DNA from: Bacillus sp. Xin1
Lineage (GTDB): Bacteria > Bacillota > Bacilli > Bacillales > Bacillaceae_G
DNA: 60,148 bases
Direction of reading: 5' to 3'
Assembly (NCBI RefSeq): GCF_013314535.1
Contig: NZ_JABUAE010000029.1
Span: 1 to 60,148 of the forward strand
How positions within the stretch are numbered: the stretch's first letter is position 1; each line of letters opens with the position of its first letter. The notes below the pieces were generated by a model. That model was not told the origin of the DNA, ran no database searches, and saw nothing but the letters and a program-made list of their open reading frames with translations. Position numbers and translations under genes: made by a program. Positions 35,144-43,338 of the stretch are shown here, piece after piece.

Positions 35144-35323
35144 ATGCATATGTCTACTCATAAGCCAAATCGTTCAAAAAAAGAATTAACACCCAAAAAA
35201 AACCAACACACAAATGAGTTGAACGCCACGGAAGATGTAAGCATGCAGGATGGCGATAACATCTCAATTTACTGGGGCGATGAATGGAATGTAGAAGAGG
35301 GAGAAAAGAAACAAGAAAAATAA
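35144..35323 (+). CDS. small charged protein, 59 residues
   Basis: An ATG with an excellent AAGGAGGA site. The protein begins MHMSTHKPNRSKKELTPKK and ends in the acidic stretch YWGDEWNVEEGEKKQEK, with no membrane segment or cysteine; likely disordered. The family is not recognised. The quality of the ribosome site and the coding composition make it more convincing than a chance ORF of this size. Confidence 0.6.
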   Translation: MHMSTHKPNRSKKELTPKKNQHTNELNATEDVSMQDGDNISIYWGDEWNVEEGEKKQEK

Positions 35324-35345
35324 GGATAAACCTTAGGAATATTAT

Positions 35346-35636
35346 ATAAAGTGAAACTTTAATCAGTAGGAGTTTTCCCCATCCCCCACTGATTCTCATC
35401 CCTCACCAATCGGGCTTTTACGGACAGTTCATCTCCCACCTAACTTCTTTAGAAAAGCGGAAGCGGCTCGCCCAAAATCGCAGGACGTTGGAGCCCTAGG
35501 CAGAGAGGCGCTTTTTGCCTCGTCCGAGGGGGTGAAACGACCGGGGATTCTAGCCGCTAGAGCTGGACATTGTTTTCGCTGAATTTTGAGGTGGGAGTAT
35601 TAATTACTGCCTGTTAATGCGGGATAAAATAGTTGC
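35346..35636. repeat. dispersed repeat, copy interrupted by another repeat
   Basis: Flanks match the 34158-34312 element: CTCACCAATCGGGCTTTTAC on the left and GCTGAATTTTGAGGTGGG through CCTGTTAATGCGGGATAAA on the right. About 127 bp (35451-35577) are inserted, from AGAAAAGCGGAAGCGGCTCG to CTAGAGCTGGACATTGTTTT. The insert is GC-rich with its own hairpins, of a type that I recall being common in B. cereus intergenic regions. Confidence 0.7.
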
Positions 35637-35689
35637 ACTCTTTATAATGTTTTAATTACGAACAAGCTCTTCACTTAAAGAATAAATAT

Positions 35690-35785
35690 AATTTTACATA
35701 AAGAGGTAGATAGAAAGACTTTTTGGGGAATTTGTTTTATTCCTAGAACGCTGATTATGTGAATGGAAAGCTCCTTCTATACTTC
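35690..35785. repeat. duplicated segment, copy 2
   Basis: Counterpart of 34930-35025. Copy 1 lies upstream of a lipoprotein gene that is followed by the dispersed repeat; here the same flank-repeat order exists but the gene between them is gone. Confidence 0.6.
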
Positions 35786-36396
35786 TGAAGGAACTTTGAA
35801 AGGTTTTGTGATACTTTGATTTTATGTTAGCAAAATATAGTCTTTATTTTGCATATCCTTTATACGTTTTTTATCAACATATAATCTCCTTCCTCCATTT
35901 TTATTCTGCATCTATATCAGCTGAAAAAGTTCTCCTCACTAAAAATTCAAAAAGATATTAGAATTTCTTGTTTTACTATAAAAAACGAATACATCGAGAA
36001 TTAATTCCTTGCAGTCGTTTTTTACACATCGGCACGATATATAAATTAAAAAACGTCAATATACCTGTTTTTCAATTTACCCTATAGGATATTTTTGTAC
36101 AAGCTGTTATATAGATGAAGGGGCACATCACTTCCAATTACCGGAAATAAAATATCTCAATTAGATGAAAATACAAATAATATTACCGATTTATTTTCTT
36201 TTTTCCTTTTCTTCTCGTTTTCTTCTTCTATAAAGAAATTATTGTTTAACCCTTTAAATGCCACTATTCTCATTCCTATTATCTCGTAAAAAATATGTTC
36301 TGTTTAATAAGTAACGATACAGTTTTCAATAAACCTCAATATTCCATCAATAATGTAGATACAATAATCTTTCTCCTCCCCCTTGAAGATGAGCAG
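35781..36396. other. gene-free AT-rich stretch
   Basis: No coding frame, repeat or hairpin of note was seen over these 600 bases. Confidence 0.4.
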
Positions 36397-36422
36397 CTAA
36401 CTATTGCTAGCTGCTCTTTTTA
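36390..36422 (+). terminator. strong terminator
   Basis: GAGCAGCTA (36391-36399) pairs with TAGCTGCTC (36408-36416), followed by five T residues. Confidence 0.8.
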
Positions 36423-36504
36423 ATTCATGTAATTTCTTCTCAAGTTCCTCAATTCGTTCATCTCTAATTTAAAGATTATCTCTTAAAAACTTATTTTCTT
36501 CTTT
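36397..36504 (-). pseudogene. coiled-coil C-terminal remnant
   Basis: The minus strand reads KEENKFLRDNL, an in-frame stop, then IRDERIEELEKKLHELKR and a natural end inside the terminator. This is clearly a coiled-coil tail with one nonsense codon; the start of the gene is missing. Confidence 0.4.
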
Positions 36505-36553
36505 TCAAGAAAATTCTTTCTAAACATTTTGCAGCACTGATATCTGGAGGTAT

Positions 36554-36581
36554 TTGTAAAATAAAAACGAATTCCTATATT
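36554..36581 (+). promoter_or_regulatory. promoter of the Met-rich gene
   Basis: TTGTAA (36554-36559), 16-nt spacer, TATATT (36576-36581): a plausible sigma-A promoter starting about 25 bases before the ribosome site. Confidence 0.5.
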
Positions 36582-36614
36582 TGCAAGATAGAAAAATTTT
36601 AGGAGGATGTTAAA

Positions 36615-36827
36615 ATGGAAAAAACAATGATGGTAGGAACAACAAACATGATGATGTCTATGGAAAAGATGATGTGTGAAATGAAATGTATGAAAATGAT
36701 GATGAACAATATGATGCAAATGGATGTAGAAATGGATAAAGCTATGGTGAATAAAATGCAAGAATGTGATGAAATGATGAATTCTACTATGTCTATGATG
36801 AAAGCAATGAAAGAGAAGTGTTGTTAA
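36615..36827 (+). CDS. methionine-rich small protein, 70 residues
   Basis: An ORF of 70 codons with 26 Met (37%) and 5 Cys, and no Phe, Trp, Tyr, Pro, His, Leu, Ile or Arg. Met comes in runs of two or three, and Cys as CEMKC, ECDE and a terminal CC. AGGAGGATG stands at correct spacing and a promoter is visible, so it looks like a real gene. The pattern suggests a long helix or helix bundle lined with Met/Cys sulfur, suited to soft metals such as Cu(I) or Ag(I). I do not recognise the family; this is inference from composition only. Confidence 0.65.
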   Translation: MEKTMMVGTTNMMMSMEKMMCEMKCMKMMMNNMMQMDVEMDKAMVNKMQECDEMMNSTMSMMKAMKEKCC

Positions 36828-37219
36828 AGAACAACATTGTTTAAATACGTATATAAGGAAAGCTAGGTTTTTATCGGTCTTTCTTTCATTCATTTTTGAT
36901 ACGATTATATTTTAACACCTTTTTTCAAAATGCTTGTTACCACCAAAAGGATATAACAAAGTGTTTTGATCAAGACATTTTTTGAGTTTTTCGATGTCGT
37001 AATATATTTTCATTAGAACTAACAATTGTATACATGTATCTTCTTATATTAGATTAGTTTTGCTTATTAACAAAAAAGGAAAAGAATTATTATAATTCTT
37101 TTCCTTTTTTAGTAGGGAAACTTTCATATTCATTAGTTTTCCAATGAAAAATGTTGTAGAATTTACATCCTCTATTATAACAATATAAAACATACATTAA
37201 TAATGAAAGGAGTAAACGA
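36828..37219. other. gap with palindromic terminator
   Basis: Only a hairpin at 37072-37110 and the motif TGTTTTGATCAAGAC near 36961 are notable. Confidence 0.4.
37072..37110. terminator. long palindromic terminator
   Basis: AAAAAAGGAAAAGAATTA pairs with TAATTCTTTTCCTTTTTT almost without a loop; it can work in both directions. The upstream plus-strand gene is the Met-rich ORF, 245 bp away. Confidence 0.7.
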
Positions 37220-38452
37220 ATGAAAAAAATTAATCTTGGTGATTTAAACTCACCAGAAACTATGCGTAATCCCATTATTTTCTATAAGTCTTTCTTCGAA
37301 CAACAAGAACCCCTCTTTCGACTTGATGATTTTTACGGTATGGGAGGAGCTTGGATCGCATTGCGCTATGACGATGTTTTTTCCATCCTGAAAGATCCTC
37401 GCTTCCTCAAAGATTTGCGAAAATTCGAACCACCCAAAGATAAAAAGGAATTTACTGAAGAAAATACATCTGTGAGCAAGCTGTTTGAATGGATGATGAA
37501 TATGCCGAATATGCTTACGGTCGATCCACCTGATCATACTCGCTTACGCCGGTTGGTCTCTAAAACCTTTACCCCGCGTATGATTGAGAAACTTCATCCC
37601 CGTATTCAGGAGATTGCTGACGAATTGTTGGATACGGTAAAGGAAAAAGGAAAGATGGATATTATTGCAGATTTTGCCTATCCTCTGCCCATTATTGTTA
37701 TTTCAGAAATGCTTGGAATTCCCACTACTGATCGAAATCAATTTCGTGACTGGACACATGAGCTCATGAACGCTGCTTTGGACCCTCGTCAGGGTGCTAC
37801 AGTTACTGCAACGCTCGAAAAATTTATTCATTACATTGAAACATTACTAGCCCAAAAGCGCATAAATCCTAACGATGATCTGATGAGCGCTCTGGTCCAA
37901 GTACAAGAAAAGGAAGACAAGCTAAGTAAGAACGAGCTTCTTTCGACGATTTGGCTTCTCATTATCGCTGGGCACGAGACAACAGTCAATCTAATTGGTA
38001 ATGGCGTACTGGCTTTACTGCAACATCCCGAACAAATGGACCTGCTACGAGACAACCCTTTGATGCTTCCCTCCGCTGTCGACGAGCTGTTGCGATATGC
38101 TGGTCCAATTATGATAGGTAACCGTTTTGCCGGTGAAGACATCACGATGCATGGCAAAACGATTCATAAAGGTGAAATGGTACTATTTTCACTTGCAGCT
38201 GCCAACATTGATCCGAAGAAATTCTCTAATCCTGAAGCATTAGATATTACACGCGAAGAAAATGATCATTTAGCTTTCGGCAATGGTATCCATCACTGTT
38301 TAGGTGCTCCGCTGGCACGCCTAGAAGGACAAATTGCATTTGGCACATTGCTACAACGTCTACCTAACCTGCGTCTAGCAACTAAACCCGAGCAACTAGT
38401 TTATAATTATAGTAAATTCCGTTCTCTTGCAACTCTACCAGTAGTTTTCTAG
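37220..38452 (+). CDS. cytochrome P450
   Basis: A 410-residue soluble bacterial P450. The I-helix oxygen-binding motif AGHETT, the K-helix ExxR (DELLRYAG) and the heme-binding loop FGNGIHHCLG with the Cys ligand are all present, and DPPDHTRLRRLV is the usual C-helix block. It resembles the CYP107-type biosynthetic group. No ferredoxin or reductase gene is adjacent, so it must borrow redox partners. GAAAGGAG precedes the ATG. The substrate is unknown. It is slightly more GC-rich than the flanks. Confidence 0.9.
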   Translation: MKKINLGDLNSPETMRNPIIFYKSFFEQQEPLFRLDDFYGMGGAWIALRYDDVFSILKDPRFLKDLRKFEPPKDKKEFTEENTSVSKLFEWMMNMPNMLTVDPPDHTRLRRLVSKTFTPRMIEKLHPRIQEIADELLDTVKEKGKMDIIADFAYPLPIIVISEMLGIPTTDRNQFRDWTHELMNAALDPRQGATVTATLEKFIHYIETLLAQKRINPNDDLMSALVQVQEKEDKLSKNELLSTIWLLIIAGHETTVNLIGNGVLALLQHPEQMDLLRDNPLMLPSAVDELLRYAGPIMIGNRFAGEDITMHGKTIHKGEMVLFSLAAANIDPKKFSNPEALDITREENDHLAFGNGIHHCLGAPLARLEGQIAFGTLLQRLPNLRLATKPEQLVYNYSKFRSLATLPVVF

Positions 38453-38479
38453 CTCTTGCTTCCCGTGATTGCCAAAATC

Positions 38480-38582
38480 ATTTAAAAAAATTGGCTTCGC
38501 CTAACAAAAATTCATCACCCACTTTCATTGATGCTTTTACACCTTCACGTTTAGAAGTGGGGGATGAATTTCGAGATAATAT
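38480..38582. mobile_element. IS200/IS605-like end relic
   Basis: CAAAAATTCATCACCCACTT, then after about 35 bp AGAAGTGGGGGATGAATTTC: a hairpin-forming end like that at 30.6 kb, without transposase. Confidence 0.45.
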
Positions 38583-38589
38583 TAAATTT

Positions 38590-39831
38590 TTACCCAGCAA
38601 ATATTTTTCTTCGACCATAAGCAAAAATGGTCATCATTACACCTAAGATAGCACAAACCATATACATAAATGAGTATGAGGTAAAGTCAGCTATTGGCCC
38701 CATAATGACACTGCCTAGCGAAACACCTAAATCAGCCATGGCAATAAATAAACCAATTAACACATTACGATTCTTTTGTGGTAAGACAAAAGTCAAATAC
38801 GTTGTTAATGCTGGATAAAGAAGTGCCTGAGGTATTCCCATTAAAATTGCACCCATGTAGAAAAAAACTGCTCCGCCTATTATAGAAAAACTTACACACT
38901 GTGCAGCTACTGCTAAAAGAAGCATAGTCCCCATAACAAAGGACGCATGCCATTTACCGTCTGAAGGAATTTTTTTTCTTAAAGCAAAACGAACAAAGAC
39001 AACAGTCCCCGCCTGAAGCATTAAATAAACTCCAGCATTTCCACTTTTCAATTGTATAGCGTATAGTGGTATAAATGTTGTAATAGCTCCAAATACAATC
39101 GAAGCAACTAACATTAATACACTGCATTTCAACAAAAGCAGATTTTTTACTAACTGCCTGAAAGATTTAAGTATACTTTCTTCTTGCTCGGTACTATCTG
39201 AAACAGGTTGCTTCTTTCTTTTTTCTATTTTAACACTATAGCCAAACATCCCTGTAAAGATAGCAATTGTTATCAGCACCACTGTAAAATAATCCATACC
39301 TCCTGCCTTCCAAATGTTATATGCTACTACAGGCCCAATAATACCTGGCATATTAGCAAATAAAGAGTAAAGCGAAATTCCCTGAGAGCGATCCTTCTCT
39401 GGCAGTGCATCAATTATCCCCATCTGTAATGCCATTGAAAAGAAAGCTGTCGAAACTCCTTGTAAAATACGTGCAATGAAAAAACCCCCTAACCCAGAAA
39501 TAGTATATAATATTAAAGCAACACCATTGAGAATGAGAATAATACGTAATACGTTTACCGGACCGTGCTTTTGAATAATATGACCTGCCCACGGGCGAAA
39601 GAACATAGTTGTAAATAAATACCCTCCCATAATTAAACCAATTGTTGTATTGTTCGCCCCTAATATTCCCCCTTGTAAAGGAATAATAACGTTTAATATG
39701 GCATTAGCACTAAAATAAAGAAAAATTAATATATACAAACGTAGAAAAGGCCAAGACATAGCTCCATTCACAATTTCTCCTCCTAACTCTATACCTCTTT
39801 GCAACGAACTCTTTTTCTGAAATCGTTTCAT
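38590..39831 (-). CDS. cntE: MFS exporter of a staphylopine-type metallophore
   Basis: A 413-residue, twelve-helix MFS protein. Position at the end of the cnt gene set, after the two ATPase genes, is that of CntE in Staphylococcus aureus, which exports staphylopine. Motif A-like GGYLFTTMFFRPWAGHIIQK is visible after helix 2. The assignment leans mainly on gene order. The gap to cntF is about 70 bp, so it is probably read from the same transcript. Confidence 0.8.
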   Translation of the reverse strand: MKRFQKKSSLQRGIELGGEIVNGAMSWPFLRLYILIFLYFSANAILNVIIPLQGGILGANNTTIGLIMGGYLFTTMFFRPWAGHIIQKHGPVNVLRIILILNGVALILYTISGLGGFFIARILQGVSTAFFSMALQMGIIDALPEKDRSQGISLYSLFANMPGIIGPVVAYNIWKAGGMDYFTVVLITIAIFTGMFGYSVKIEKRKKQPVSDSTEQEESILKSFRQLVKNLLLLKCSVLMLVASIVFGAITTFIPLYAIQLKSGNAGVYLMLQAGTVVFVRFALRKKIPSDGKWHASFVMGTMLLLAVAAQCVSFSIIGGAVFFYMGAILMGIPQALLYPALTTYLTFVLPQKNRNVLIGLFIAMADLGVSLGSVIMGPIADFTSYSFMYMVCAILGVMMTIFAYGRRKIFAG

Positions 39832-39902
39832 TATTTACCTAAAAAGACCTACTCTTTTCATACCTACACTATAATAATGATGCATACTCAACATGGATCA
39901 TA

Positions 39903-40649
39903 TCAAAACGTTACTACCATCCCCAGTAATTTCCTTGCATATTCTGACCGAACATCCTTTAATTGCTCAATCTGGGCCATTTCTTCAATCTGACCATCTT
40001 TAAAGATTATAATTCTATCACAGATATAGGCAGCAGCCTGAATATCATGTGTTATAAAAATATAACTCATATCATAAATCTTTCTTAATTCCTTTAATAA
40101 TTCAAGTACTTGTTTTTGAACAGATACATCTAAAGAGCTGATTGCTTCATCTAATAAAATGCATTTGGGCTCTGTTGAGATGGCTCTTGCGATACATACT
40201 CTTTGAATCTCCCCTCCCGATAACTCATGAGGGTATTTCTTTCTATAGGACGGATTTAATCCAACTTGATTTAGCAAATTATCAATCTTGTTGTTAAATT
40301 CTTTTCTATCCTTTTTCTGAGCTTTTAAGGGCTCCATAATCGCTTCTTCAACAGTAAAAAATGGGTTGATTGAGGAAGCATAGTCTTGAAAGACGGCGCT
40401 AAGGTTACCTAACCTCACTTTTCTGTCCTCTACACGATTTCCCTCAAATAAAACTGTTCCACGATCAGGCTTTTCAATTCCTAATATCAAACGTCCTAAT
40501 GTTGACTTACCACTACCACTTTCTCCGATAATGCCGAGACATTCACCATTCCTACATTCAAAACTAACTTTCTTCACGATTTTCTGCTTTTCTCTAGAAA
40601 ATAATCCGCCCTTATTATAGGATTTCTCAACACGATCAACTTTCAACAA
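39903..40649 (-). CDS. cntF: metallophore ABC importer, ATPase subunit CntF
   Basis: A 248-residue OppF-type ATPase with Walker A (GESGSGKST), the LSGGEIQRVCIARA signature, Walker B (CILLDEAISSLD) and the switch His (ITHDI). Starts with TTG TTG behind GGGGAGGAG and overlaps the end of cntD by a few bases, so expression is coupled. With CntD it should energise uptake of the metal-loaded opine. Confidence 0.85.
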   Translation of the reverse strand: MLKVDRVEKSYNKGGLFSREKQKIVKKVSFECRNGECLGIIGESGSGKSTLGRLILGIEKPDRGTVLFEGNRVEDRKVRLGNLSAVFQDYASSINPFFTVEEAIMEPLKAQKKDRKEFNNKIDNLLNQVGLNPSYRKKYPHELSGGEIQRVCIARAISTEPKCILLDEAISSLDVSVQKQVLELLKELRKIYDMSYIFITHDIQAAAYICDRIIIFKDGQIEEMAQIEQLKDVRSEYARKLLGMVVTF

Positions 40650-41458
40650 TTAGAACTCCTCCCCACTATTCTCTTAAAATGATTGCTTAGTGCTAATCTA
40701 GTGGATACTAAGTATCTTGTATATTCATGTTGTGCTTCTGAAAAGATGGTTTGGGTATTTCCCCTTTCAATAACTCTCCCATCCTTCATTACCAAAACGT
40801 TATCGGCAATTTTTTTTACAATACCTAAGTCGTGGGAAACAAAAATCATCGAACAACCCACTCTTTCCCTTAATTTAATAAATTGCTCAACGACCTCAAA
40901 TTGTGAAATTGTATCTAGTGCTGTGGTCGGCTCATCAGCAATTATAATGTCAGGTTTCAATACTAATGCCAATGCAATCATAATTCGTTGTAACATTCCA
41001 CCCGATAGCTGGTATGGATATTTATGCATTACCTCTATCGGGTTTTTCAACATGACACTTTCCATAGCATGTTTCATTTCACCCACTATTTTGCTATTAT
41101 TCCAACCAAAATGTTGGGCAAGTGTTTCTCTTAAATGAACACCAATCACACAGGAAGGATCCAATGCACTCATGCCATTTTGTAGAATCATACAAAGGTT
41201 TTTTCCCCTTTTCTTTCTCATCTCTTTCTCAGAAAGACTATTCAAGTTTTCTCCTTTAAATAGAATATCTCCCGATTGATGAATACAAGGTTTATTCAAT
41301 CTCATAATTGACCTACACGTTACAGACTTACCACTTCCACTTTCTCCCACGATTGCTAGACAGCTTCCATACTCTAAATGAAATGAGCTATTATAAATAA
41401 TCACTTTATCAGTGTTGCTATCCCAGATTCTTAAGTTTTTGACTTCTAATATATTCAT
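40643..41458 (-). CDS. cntD: metallophore ABC importer, ATPase subunit CntD
   Basis: A 271-residue OppD-type ATPase: Walker A GESGSGKSVTCRS, signature LSGGMLQRIMIALAL, Walker B IIIADEPTTALD and SHDLG. The ATG at 41458 (MNILEVKNLRI) lies four bases after the cntC stop; the longer frame starting earlier overlaps cntC without a ribosome site. Confidence 0.85.
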   Translation of the reverse strand: MNILEVKNLRIWDSNTDKVIIYNSSFHLEYGSCLAIVGESGSGKSVTCRSIMRLNKPCIHQSGDILFKGENLNSLSEKEMRKKRGKNLCMILQNGMSALDPSCVIGVHLRETLAQHFGWNNSKIVGEMKHAMESVMLKNPIEVMHKYPYQLSGGMLQRIMIALALVLKPDIIIADEPTTALDTISQFEVVEQFIKLRERVGCSMIFVSHDLGIVKKIADNVLVMKDGRVIERGNTQTIFSEAQHEYTRYLVSTRLALSNHFKRIVGRSSNC

Positions 41459-41462
41459 AAAT

Positions 41463-42359
41463 TTATTTTGCCACCTCTTTTTCTTTGAACTTATCTTTAG
41501 GGGTGATCCAATTTTCTCGAGCATTATTTTTAGAAGTTCTTAATTTAGGATCTAAAGCAATCTGAAATGCATCAGATAAAAAATTAAACGCGGATACCAC
41601 AATAATAATAGCTAATCCAGGTGCTAACATTAACTCTGGTTTTGAAAACATAACTTTTCTCGCCTCATTTAACATCATTCCCCATTCGGCATCTGGAGCT
41701 TGAACTCCTAAACCTAGAAATGAAAAACCAGATATTTGTAAAATCATTGAACCAATAGAGCTACTTGAGATCACCGCTATATCAGGCAATGCAACAGGAA
41801 CAATATGCTTACATATAATTTGTATATTACTCATACCAGATGCTTTAGAAAATTTCACATAGTTTAACTCAGAATACTGCATAACAGATGTTCTGATTAC
41901 TCGGGCAAACCATGCCCATTTGATGAAAATAAATGCAATTAATATATTCTTAAAACCCACGCCTAGAATACCCACAACTGCTAATGCCATAACGTACCCT
42001 GGAAAAGAAAGCATTATATCACAAATCCTCATAATAAAAGCATCTACTCTTCCTCTAAAGTAGCCGGCTATGAGGCCTAAAATAGTTCCAATTGAAACAA
42101 TTATCAATAGCGTAACTAAAACCCATAGAATGCTAGGACGAATTCCATAAATCAGTCTAGATAAGACACATCTCCCTAAGTGATCATTACCTAATAGGTA
42201 TTCCCACGATGGTGCTTCATACCGAAGTCTCATATTTACTTCCTCGGGATCATGTGGCGCAAGTAAAGGAGCAAATATACCGGCAACAATTATCACAACA
42301 ATGACTACCAAAGATATAATGGCTAACTTATCTTTCCTTAAAGCTTTTAATATTTTCAT
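41463..42359 (-). CDS. cntC: metallophore ABC importer, permease CntC
   Basis: A 298-residue DppC/OppC-type permease with six helices. The N-terminal helix, the LGNDHLGRCVLSRLIYG block and the permease EAA loop ASGMSNIQIICKHIVPVALP are present. The stop of cntB is immediately adjacent, so the two permeases are translationally coupled. Confidence 0.85.
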   Translation of the reverse strand: MKILKALRKDKLAIISLVVIVVIIVAGIFAPLLAPHDPEEVNMRLRYEAPSWEYLLGNDHLGRCVLSRLIYGIRPSILWVLVTLLIIVSIGTILGLIAGYFRGRVDAFIMRICDIMLSFPGYVMALAVVGILGVGFKNILIAFIFIKWAWFARVIRTSVMQYSELNYVKFSKASGMSNIQIICKHIVPVALPDIAVISSSSIGSMILQISGFSFLGLGVQAPDAEWGMMLNEARKVMFSKPELMLAPGLAIIIVVSAFNFLSDAFQIALDPKLRTSKNNARENWITPKDKFKEKEVAK

Positions 42360-43292
42360 TTAGAGATCATTCCTTAATTTAGGATTCATTACAGCATTTA
42401 TAATATCGGAAATCATATTAAACAACACAAATGCTACCGCTAGTATAAGGACATACGCTTGGATAACCGGTAAATCTCTACTTAGAATAGATTTAACACT
42501 CAGACTTCCTATCCCCGGCCATGCAAACACATTTTCTATCACTACTGTACTTCCCAATATTATAGGTATAGACATACAAAATATTGAAACGGCAACTTGC
42601 AGTGAATTTCTTAAAACATGTATAGTAATTTTCCCCTCTGTTAAGCCGCATGCTCTTCCGTACAGTACATAGTCTTCAGTTAAGTTACTTAACATCGAAC
42701 TTCTAACAGTTCGAAAGTAAACACCTACATAACTTATCGTGATGACAATAACCGGTAGAATATAACTTTCATACGAATTCATCCCGCTTGTTGGTAATAG
42801 ATCGAATTTAACAGAAAAATACCAAATCATAATGGAAGCAAGCCAGTATGACGGCATTGCTGTTAGAAGAAATAAAATCCCTCTTACTGATTTATCAATT
42901 ATTCGTCCTTCTTTCATTGCACAGATAACACCTAATAATATCGATAAAATAATAATGGAAACAGATGACACTATGGTTAGTCTTAATGTATTTAGAAAAG
43001 CTGGTCCTATTAATGACCAAACTGGTTTCCCTGTGACATATGAATTCCCAAAATCTAATTGCAAGCAGGCAATGGTCCAATGTAAATATTGTTCTATAAA
43101 TGGTTTATTCAGCCCTAACTTCTCTTTCGTTTGTGCAATTAATTCACCTGTTATTTCTGGAGTATCTTGTGCACGTAATATCACTTCTGCTGGATCTAAA
43201 GGAGAAAGATTGATTAAAACAAACGTTGCCAATGAAATAACAAAAAGTAAAGGAATAGATATTAATAACCTTTTAATAATATAGCTTCCCAT
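42360..43292 (-). CDS. cntB: metallophore ABC importer, permease CntB
   Basis: A 310-residue DppB/OppB-type permease. IIKRLLISIPLLFVISLATF at the N-terminus, the LGLNKPFIEQYLHW periplasm-facing block and the EAA loop GRACGLTEGKITIHVLRNSL are typical. AAAAGGAG precedes the ATG. It pairs with CntC as the channel for the metal-opine complex. Confidence 0.85.
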   Translation of the reverse strand: MGSYIIKRLLISIPLLFVISLATFVLINLSPLDPAEVILRAQDTPEITGELIAQTKEKLGLNKPFIEQYLHWTIACLQLDFGNSYVTGKPVWSLIGPAFLNTLRLTIVSSVSIIILSILLGVICAMKEGRIIDKSVRGILFLLTAMPSYWLASIMIWYFSVKFDLLPTSGMNSYESYILPVIVITISYVGVYFRTVRSSMLSNLTEDYVLYGRACGLTEGKITIHVLRNSLQVAVSIFCMSIPIILGSTVVIENVFAWPGIGSLSVKSILSRDLPVIQAYVLILAVAFVLFNMISDIINAVMNPKLRNDL

Positions 43293-43338
43293 AGAAAATC
43301 TCCTTTTAATAAAAGGGGGAAAATCCCCCTCTATATCT

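Noticed and set aside
36483-36893. A 136-codon, strikingly His-rich frame on the minus strand
   Set aside because: It is the antisense shadow of the Met-rich gene: every ATG read backwards gives CAT, that is His. No ribosome site fits, and the plus-strand gene has promoter and ribosome site.
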